A stretch of DNA of 64,000 nucleotides from Diadema setosum (taxonomy: Eukaryota; Echinodermata; Echinoidea; Diadematoida; Diadematidae), in contig NC_092705.1 in the NCBI RefSeq assembly GCF_964275005.1, forward strand, positions 11,285,912 through 11,349,911, written 5' to 3'. This document shows positions 55,790-64,000 of the stretch, piece by piece (position 1 is the first letter of the stretch; the number at the start of each line of letters is the position of its first letter). The translations under genes were made by a program, and so were the position numbers. Below the pieces are notes generated by a model that was not told where the DNA came from, searched no databases, and was given only the letters and a program-made list of their open reading frames with translations.

Positions 55790-58145
55790 CTGATAGAACA
55801 GATAAAATTGTCTCATCTTGCAGAAGTACAAAAGAGCAATGAGAATTTGCAAAGTTACAACCAAACAGTGTAGGAACAAAATGGACATTGATGTTTAGAA
55901 GCAGGCACTTTTTTCTTGATATTACAATAATGTTGGAACACTCTTTGAACTGCTTTCATATCCTCCCCTCTGTAACAAATTAACCCTCTATACAGTCATT
56001 CACCTTGCATATTAAAGTCAAATACAGTCTTTTCACATCCTCTTCTCTTTATATTCTATTAATTTTAATCTTCATAAGCCAGAATTTCTTGAAGCAGAAT
56101 CTATTTCTTTAGTCCAAATCAAATCGACTTAGGCACGGTTGACTGTTGACTGCCCATCATTCCATCACCCCCAATCATATTCATATGATGCAGACATGTA
56201 CAATATTTTTAGTGCTGTACCGTATATATTATACAATGTACATTGCAAATCACATATCCATATATAGGCTCTCATGTGTCCTGCCTATTGCAAGCACTCT
56301 CAACTATGTTTCCTCATCTCCCAAATCCGGAGGTCACTGTGACACGGTGCTTGGGTAGGCCTATGGGGTTACATACAACTACGCTATAGGGTGGCACACA
56401 CCTTTTAAGTAGTAGAGTACGGTACTATGCAAATTCTGGTATCTAATTGGTAAGTGTCCATAAATACCATTTGTTTAAATGCATTCTAACAAGGCCTATT
56501 TGTTCTTTCCACAAACAAAAAGAGCACAAAGAATTGTTGTACTCATAGTTATGACTCCATCAAGTAAATCACTTGAATTCCAGGCCTGGGTAGCTTTCAT
56601 AAGTGTACCCCTTCAACCACTGGCACTTGTTTTCATCAAAAGCACTGACACATGTAAATATTTCTGCTTGGATATCCTACGGTCAGTTTGCTAATCTTAT
56701 CCGTACGCTTCTTGTCTGAAATTTCAGCCTTTATGGTGACTATAGACCTATATTTACACACTGTATTACAAAACTTAGTTTTACTGGCACTGTTTGATAC
56801 ACTACACTACAGTACTATCATTGCAACTCTGATTACTTGTAGGTACTTGCTATAGAAATGGTTCAATTTCTCCCCCCCCCCCCCCCCCAACAGTAGCCCA
56901 ACCAGATGCGGTGCGAAGTACAGCGACTGGGGCCCTGGGCTGTGTATAGTTACCCAAACAGATGCACTTGGCCCTTGCTCGTTTTAAATCCTAGCTTTTT
57001 ATTGATCCAGCTAGTCAACACTAAATTGCAAGATTTCAATTGATACGTCCAAATTCCAGAACAGAACAACCTAAAAAAGCAAGGTCTATTCCACCCAAAG
57101 AGGTTCTCCAACCTCTTTGATTCCACCTCCCTGCTCAAAGAAGGTTTTAGATTAACCCCGGGGCGCTGTAGGCCCACACCAATATCAATAATGACACGTC
57201 TGTGTAGGGGTCGCTGATACGGTTGATACGGTTGATTAGTTCTAACCGTTGGACTAAGTGAAATCGTGGAGCACGTACCCTTGGGCCAACTCTGAACTTT
57301 CTTTAAGACCTGCAAAAGTAGAACTTCTACTACACCATGTAGGCCTAGAACCACTAGGCCCTACCCAGATGTAAACCCCTAGCTAGGTCTAGAAACTAGC
57401 CCAAATTACAAATAGGCCTACAGACTATATAGGCCTCACACAGGTCTAGACCACAGAGTCTAATCGAGTGATTACTTAGGCCTATCAAAAATAAATTTAC
57501 ACATCAATTAAAAAATTCAGCAAGCTTTCGCGTCACATGGACAGTATCACTGCAAAATAACTAGCCCACATGTACAGGAGGGGAATGAGGCCAAGGGGGT
57601 AGGCTTAGGCTATGAAAATCTAGATGGTTCTAGATTAGAGTATAGACTGTAGGCTACGTACATTGTGTATCAAAGGCGTAGCATAGGCCTAGCACCTATT
57701 CATCGCCATAGCACTCACCAGCACTCTACCGATAGCTCCTAATCCTGCTTGAAAGTAGCGGATTTGGATAATGAATCGATAATGAATAGCGTCTAGAGTA
57801 CTTTCAGAAAGTCTAGTTGACATTGACTTTTTTCTTTTTTTTTTAAGCTAGCCTATAGACATAAGAGCCCTGCCTCTGGCAGCAGAAAAAAAGAAAAGAA
57901 AAGAAAAGGAGCTTGCCAATGCAAGAAAAAATACTAACACAAAAAGCTATGTGTGGGACTATGATTGATGTACTGTGTGCCCAATGAGTGGTCGCGACAG
58001 CCACAACTCTGTCAGTTATAGGAAACACATTTTCCAATTTTTCAAGTTAATTCTTATAAGAAATAAGTCTAAGGAACTAGCTCTTTTAAATACAAGACAC
58101 AATGAGTAAATAATGGGATCAAAATCGACAATTTTTGTAACTTAC

Positions 58146-58205
58146 TCTGTTTCGAATCCCCAACGATCGCACAGCAAACCTCCACCACAGGAGAGACAAA
58201 ACACA
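58146..58205 (-). CDS. Possible first exon of an unidentified minus-strand gene
   Basis: The minus strand reads MCFVSPVVEVCCAIVGDSKQ before a good donor, CAGA|gtaagtta (phase 1). Phase fits the exon at 55.7 kb if that uses its second acceptor. The VEVCCAIVGD string loosely recalls the start of Crinkler-type N-terminal domains, but this rests on a few residues and could be chance. A stop lies close upstream. Confidence 0.3.
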
Positions 58206-58312
58206 TTGAGCTATAGGGAGAGTATCTCATGCATGCAAAATGCATTGAAAAATGGACAAATTGGCTAGGCTTGTCTTGCCAGTCGCTTTTATAAATACAA
58301 AATACAGCAAGG

Positions 58313-58470
58313 GAGCTTGCAATTAATTGCATCTTGCAATTAATTGCAAGCTCCTTTCTTGCAACAGCAACTTGCGATTGATTGCAAGTTGCAATAGATC
58401 TATCTATTGCAAAGTTGCAATAGATATTTGCAATTAATCGCAACTCGACTTTCTTGCAACACCCCCTAAG
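58313..58470 (-). mobile_element. TTGCAA-rich element, copy 2 (inverted)
   Basis: Ends TTTCTTGCAACACCCCCTAAG, the reverse complement of the start of the copy at 49699. The interior is again TTGCAATTAATTGCAA-like palindromes. Confidence 0.65.
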
Positions 58471-58499
58471 ACTGTCACTTACTGTTGCACATCCATCTC

Positions 58500-61400
58500 A
58501 GTTTAGCTTCATAGACAAGCGTCCATCAGGATTATATCTTAAAGGTTCAAGGCTCAGTTTGTTTGTTTGGTTTCTTTTTAATGAGAATTTCTTATTTTAT
58601 TTTATTTTATTTTTTGGTGAGGCATCTGATAGGGCATCAAGTACTGGTATCACTAATTAAAGCTTCACAGGAGAGATCTAGATGAACTATGAAATGCAGA
58701 TAGTTTCCTGTAAGATTTTTTTATCTTTTTCTTTCTTAATGCCTGAATTACTATGAGAATAATGTTGTGGGCTTAACAAATGGTGTAGATGACAGTCAAA
58801 GAAGGAACAACCAGAAGAAAAGTTGTTGTTTTTTCCTTGAGTGAGAATGCAAAACAGGGTCACACAACATTTGCTCCTGTGACAATTGCTGTGGTCTTTT
58901 TATCCAAGGACTTAGGGTAAGGGTTGTGATAGGGTTTTAGGTTTTATAGTTTGATGTGAGGATTGAGATTAGGGTTAGGGTTATGTTTGTACACAAGAAT
59001 CTGTAGGTAGAATTTATGATTTCATAGTGTGCAGATATTTCACTGTAAAGCAATTGTCACAGGAGCAAACAACATGGAACCGCAAAACAGAAGTATTGCT
59101 TCAAAGTTGTCATGAAAAGTATAGAGAAAGAAATGTTACAACATCCATGTCCAAATGTTTGAAGACTTTTAACCTGTTTAGGACCAGGCCCGAGTATACT
59201 CGGGCAGGTGTCTATGGGAAATGCGTGTTGTAGCAAAATCAGACCGACCTCAACGTGTTAATGCCAGTAATCTTCTGTTCCTATTTCATTTCGACACATT
59301 CAAAGAAGTACCCATGGTTGCGTGGATAGGACATAATTGGTGCTTAGAAATGTTCCATGGCCATTGTTAATGCAATTCACATGTTAGTATCTGATTGATC
59401 AGTACACGTCATCTGTGCTATTACGTTGCTAGGCATCCTGGGACATTGCTGTGTTGCAGTCTGCTATGCAGTGATGGAATCGGGATCACTATCAGCTCTA
59501 CAAAGCTCTTGCCTGTTGAACTGAGGTTAAAGGCATTATTTACCATTTGATGAAACAAAAACCCAGCTTCAGTGCTTCAAAATAGTTCTAAAATTGAGTT
59601 AGGGGTAGAAACAACCAATGTAGAAATTTGAATCAGTATAGTCAATGTTACATGTAAGTGTTGTTAGATACATGCAATACAAAATGTGAACAATAGTTAT
59701 AGTAAAAATATGTTTGTAGACTAAACCATCGACAGTTACAGTTTATTCAGAAAAAGAGTGATATCTCCAATATCTTAGGCTTTATTGAGAAATTATTTAT
59801 TATGGTAGGATGTTTTGTGACGCAACTACACCCTACAAATGCTCAAATGTGATATCTCAGACATTTTTAAAATCATTGCTCTCAGTGGTAAACACTAACA
59901 GTACCGTACCTTTAATAACAGAATACATGTACTTCCTAGGCAAATGACATGAAAAAGAAACAAACCAACATTCACATTGGTTGCTCTACTGTGCTGTCAG
60001 TAGCTTTTTACAATAACTAGTCTCATAAATTTCCCCTTTCTTTCATTTATTTTCATGTCAGCATTGACTTTTAAAAAACAAAAATTAATCAAAAGATAAT
60101 TGTGACTTTTCTGTGCATACCATTCATCAGGGCAGTGTCATTTCTTTATACCCGGGTGTAGCTCTGCAATATCTCCTCCTCCCCTTCAACTTGTCAGTAA
60201 CGAGTATGATAATAGGCACACCCGTGAGTTATTCATTTTTATTATTTTTTACTCATTATATGATTTCTTGGAACAGTTTGGTGATGGGGCTGTTTGAAAA
60301 ATGGCACCAGCATTATGGAACAATCTCCCCCTAAACATACAGTAAGACATATTACCGTAGTACAGATTTTGGTAAATTCAAATCTGTGCTAGAAAACTCA
60401 TATTTTTGATATTTATAAATCTGAACCAATAATATGTGACTTTAAGTGATCAAGATAATTCTGAGATACAATCATGACAAATAAATTTCTTGCTCGCAAA
60501 AAAGCAATCTGCTATAAAGAAAGTCTATTTCCAATCCCATTGTATCATACTAGAATCATCCCACTTGATAGTACACACTAAACTCATCCTAAAAAAAGGT
60601 GCAATTTGGGCATGCCAGTTATCCATGAGCTTTAACCTTATTTTGCAGTCCATGACAATAGTGATGTTCCAACTTACTACCTAGTGAGAAAACAAACTTG
60701 CAAAGTATATCATTCTCAAGTTGATATTCCCGTACCTCACTGATGGTTAGGAAATCTTTGTGGATATTTTGAAAAATTAAAATTTGTAATATTGCACCCA
60801 ATGTGCCTTTTTTCATTATGAAAGCAACTGTCATCATCAAGAACCCACCTCTTGAAATCTCATTGAGTCCAAGTACAGTATTGAATTGGCAATAGAAACT
60901 AAAATCCAAGCTATGATGGGATCACTACTGGTACTTTCCACTCCACTTACATTCACCTGTTGGATCCCCAAAGGAATGCATCAACTGTCTGTACATTGCA
61001 TGCCATAGAAATGTCACCTCTCCATAGACCAGTTTAAATATTGTCACATTCAAAGCTTATGTAACACTGTTCATGTTTTACAAAAAAGGAAAAGAAAAAA
61101 AAAAAAGAAAGGTTGTTCCTTGCAATTATTAGAAAGCATGATACACTAGAATTGTTTCTAAACTTGGATTTATGAATGAGGACATTGTTTAAATATCAGA
61201 CTAAATCATAGAAAAGTTTCCAAGGAATGTAATTATTCTTACCTCTGAAACAGGATGAAACATGATCTGTTAAATTGGACACATTTCTCATCAGATATTT
61301 TGGGCAAATACATGATGTACCGGTACAACACTTTATATCTAATAATGGGGGAGAAAACTCTATCAGTGTGGGAGTACCGGTAATTGTAGCTATCAACAGA

Positions 61401-62880
61401 TACTAATTTTTTTTTTTTCCTCAGTCGTGAAAGCTGCATGAATGAAGGGATTTATAATTTACTGTACCTTAAAATAGGATTTTATTGTTGGACAATGCAT
61501 CATGCACTAGTACGCAGGTAATCCACCACAGCACAATGAGCTAACTGTAGCCCCAACTCTGGCTAGCCACCAAGGCTTTTGATATGTAAAGCTACAATGT
61601 AATGTATTGTCTAGCGTATTTTACACTGAGACTTTAATACAGAGTGGGCTAATGCATCCAAGAAGCTTCATGTGATCCTAGCTTGATACAATCACTAGTT
61701 TCTGAGGCTGACGATATATAAATGCCGTTTGTTTGTTCAGACATTTGTGCACACAGTATATGTCAATCCCTGTTTTTATGTTCATAATTTTATCGAAAGG
61801 AAATTTTTGCTGTTTGAACTGAAACATTTGTATTAAATATTATGCTCTTAAAAAAGTCTTTCATGAATTCATGCATCAGCTATACATTGAGAGCTTAAAA
61901 TGATATTCCAGTGCAATCAATGTTGTCTTTACCATAGGCTCTTGTAAAATTGAGTTACGTGAAATTTATAGGGATGATTCCAACGTTGGCCCTCTTGAGA
62001 TTGGGATAGTATCTTAATGAGGGCAAAGTTCATACGTGTATGCCTGTGTTGCCCTGATTTATATTACTGTACATGGTGGCAACTGTTGAAATGTATTCAA
62101 GCAGAACATGGTGAATGAATTGCTCAGTAAGTAAACAGTTCAAAGCTTTTCAGGGGGAAATACAATGTAGGCCTACCGTACAGAACATCACACTCATAAT
62201 TTTCTGTACAATAAAAACTAAACTTGCTTAATTCTACTGTATGCCTGTTATGGAAAATATGAAGTCAAACTGCCATTGATTCATTACAGGGCCTTCAAGC
62301 CCCACATTGTCTGAACTTGCAGTGACAACATTTCATTCCCATATTTTGGTGTACACATGCATGGATTCAATGACAGACACTGTATACAAGTTGCAAGCTA
62401 ACTAAACTGATGTCACTCGTTTGCAGCAAAAATTTATTATTATTAGGAGCTTTATAACTCTGCTCAATTCTGAGACCAAAGCGGTAGAATTAAGGTACAG
62501 TATGTGACTCACAATGCTCTGTGTTCTTTCAAAACTCACCAAAGATATCTAATAGTTATGATAAGGTTAAGTATTCAAAAGTCACAGTGAATGCCAGTCA
62601 GTAATATTGTGTGTGCGTGAAGCGTAAGGATGAGCTTTTCACAAGGGGAAAAAAAAAATCCAAGAGGTGTGCCTCCCTAGTTAATCAATAAACAGATCTA
62701 TCAGTGCCTACCCTAATTAGTATCTTTGACGTCACAGGGCAGGCAGTCACAGGAAGGTGTAGTGCATAATTACATGTACAACATGTAACCTTCAGACTCA
62801 TTTATAGACAAAAAACTTTAAAATACACTGAAAACAAATTTCATTCACATAATTGCAAAATCTACGCCGGGTATATAAAT
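58500..62880. other. Gene-poor DNA, possible intron or intergenic
   Basis: No confident gene. It holds a TTAA hairpin (59169-59261) and TTAGGG-like units near 58970. Weak minus-strand exon-like segments occur near 60855-60895 and 61240-61310 (the latter with donor CAGAG|gtaagaat). Neither could be placed in a model. Confidence 0.4.
59169..59261. mobile_element. 93-bp TTAA-bounded hairpin element, copy 3 (inverted)
   Basis: TTAACCTGTTTAGGACCAGG to CGACCTCAACGTGTTAA, in the opposite orientation to copies 1 and 2. The GCCCGAGTATACTCGGGC hairpin is perfect here, an 18-bp exact palindrome. Confidence 0.8.
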
Positions 62881-62882
62881 TT

Positions 62883-63283
62883 TTAAAGGGATCGTATAGT
62901 TTTGGTTGAGACCTAATTTCAGGTTTCTAACATTTTTTGGTGAGATAATGAGGAATCTGTTATGAAATATGAAAGAGCATGTAATTCTATGAGGAATTCA
63001 CTGTTTATTTGATGAAAATTGGTTTTGAAATGCCCGAGATATCAAAAAAAAAAAAAAAAAGAGCGATTCTAATAAAATGTGGGACCCACACTTTATTACG
63101 ATCGCTTTTTTTTACTTTGCTTTTGTATGTTTCAGTCATTCCAAACCCGATTTTCTTCAAATAAACTTTGAATTCCTCTTAAAATGGTATATGTTCTGTA
63201 CTATATCACAAGTGTTTCTTGGTATCTCGCAAAAAGTTAAAAGCCCAAATCTCATCTCCACCAAGACTGTACCATCCCTTTAA
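62883..63283. mobile_element. TTAA-flanked palindromic MITE, near-complete copy
   Basis: TTAAAGGGATCGTATAGTTT to GACTGTACCATCCCTTTAA, with a centre TGTGGGACCCACACTTTATT. It is close to the copy at 39905 and forms a long fold-back. Confidence 0.85.
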
Positions 63284-64000
63284 GGAAGATTAACTCTTCA
63301 GTTATAAAGTGAAATTTGTAAAACAGCTCGTGACAAAGTGATCCATACATTCTTTACTTCTTCTTTTTTTGGATAACTTACAAACCCTTGTGTAAAATAT
63401 CTTCACATCATGAACTGTAGATACATTTGTATTATTCAGTATAATTGTCAAATTTCACATTTTTGTTCAGTAATTCCTCAACTGAAAACATTACCTATAA
63501 ACTAGTGATTTTTACAATATAGGGTTGTTCAGAGCATAGCACTTAACTGCAAAGAAAAAAAAAACAACAATAAAGATATAATATGATTTTCTTCCTTGAG
63601 CATTGACAGAAATTGTACATGATGTTAGATCAGTAGTGAGAATGTTCACCTGTGGTGAACAGTTAATGTGGGTATCTACATCATTGCTCAAGGTGATTTT
63701 TTGGGGGTATTTTTTTTTTTTCTTGAGATCAGCAATTCAGAGTATATTTCCACAGTGCAGCTATCGGAATGGCAAGATATAGAAGGTTGTCGCATTTCTC
63801 AGTCAAGAGGCTGCTGAATGTATAACCTTGTTGCCAGGGGCAACATGTGTATCAATCCTCAGCTACTGTATTCACTGAGGTAAAATTATGTGGCTGAGGG
63901 CCAGTGTGTAGTCTTCATGTATTGCAATGGGATGTAATGTGCAGTTTTACTGATTATATTCAATAATTTTATATTCCACGTTTCTGTTCAACCTACCAAT

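Noticed and set aside
58900-58990. TTAGGG-like units suggesting an interstitial telomere repeat
   Set aside because: Only a few irregular GGGTTA/TTAGGG words, no array.
1-64000. Search for retroviral/LTR, Polinton-like or CRISPR structures
   Set aside because: No long terminal repeats, no polymerase, integrase or capsid-like frames, and no regularly spaced direct repeats with unique spacers were seen.

Overview
The window looks like nuclear DNA of a marine deuterostome, most likely an echinoderm and probably a sea urchin. It is AT-rich, with short exons in long introns, canonical GT-AG splice sites, CpG-rich promoters and many small palindromic DNA elements. Species identity is inferred from repeat style and was not tested.

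Region 1 (about 0.3-26.3 kb, minus strand) holds one large gene: an ANKMY1-like protein with N-terminal MORN repeats, central ankyrin repeats and a C-terminal MYND zinc finger. I reconstructed 15 coding exons whose phases all match. They give 3,246 bp and 1,081 residues, with the ATG at 25379 and the stop at 325. A spliced 5' UTR exon lies near 26.23-26.3 kb, and a possible alternative N-terminal exon at 26.01-26.09 kb.

Region 2 (about 26.3-38 kb, plus strand) starts with a CpG-rich, apparently bidirectional promoter. Two intronless stomatin-family (SPFH) genes follow, at 26923-27879 and 35689-36606. They are tandem paralogues whose 3' halves are unusually alike at the DNA level, which suggests gene conversion or selection. 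The second gene has an RFX X-box-like palindrome about 0.5 kb upstream.

Region 3 (about 38-48 kb) has no convincing intact gene. It holds several TTAA-flanked palindromic MITEs, a tRNA-like SINE head, decayed coding-like stretches and a 1.7-kb GC-rich repeat island bracketed by ACCAAAATGTGC motifs. A tiny but well-formed first coding exon on the plus strand (48182-48217) probably starts a gene that runs on or out of the window.

Region 4 (about 48-64 kb) is mostly introns and repeats. It has a tandem array carrying X-box-like palindromes at roughly nucleosomal spacing, two inverted copies of a TTGCAA-rich element, a Tigger/pogo-like MITE, and a series of small open segments with splice signals on the minus strand (about 52-58.2 kb). 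These look like exons of a gene I cannot identify.

Mobile DNA is mainly short non-autonomous DNA transposons, several with clear target-site duplications, plus two copies of a tRNA-derived SINE with different microsatellite tails. I saw no retroviral, LTR or Polinton-like element and no CRISPR array.
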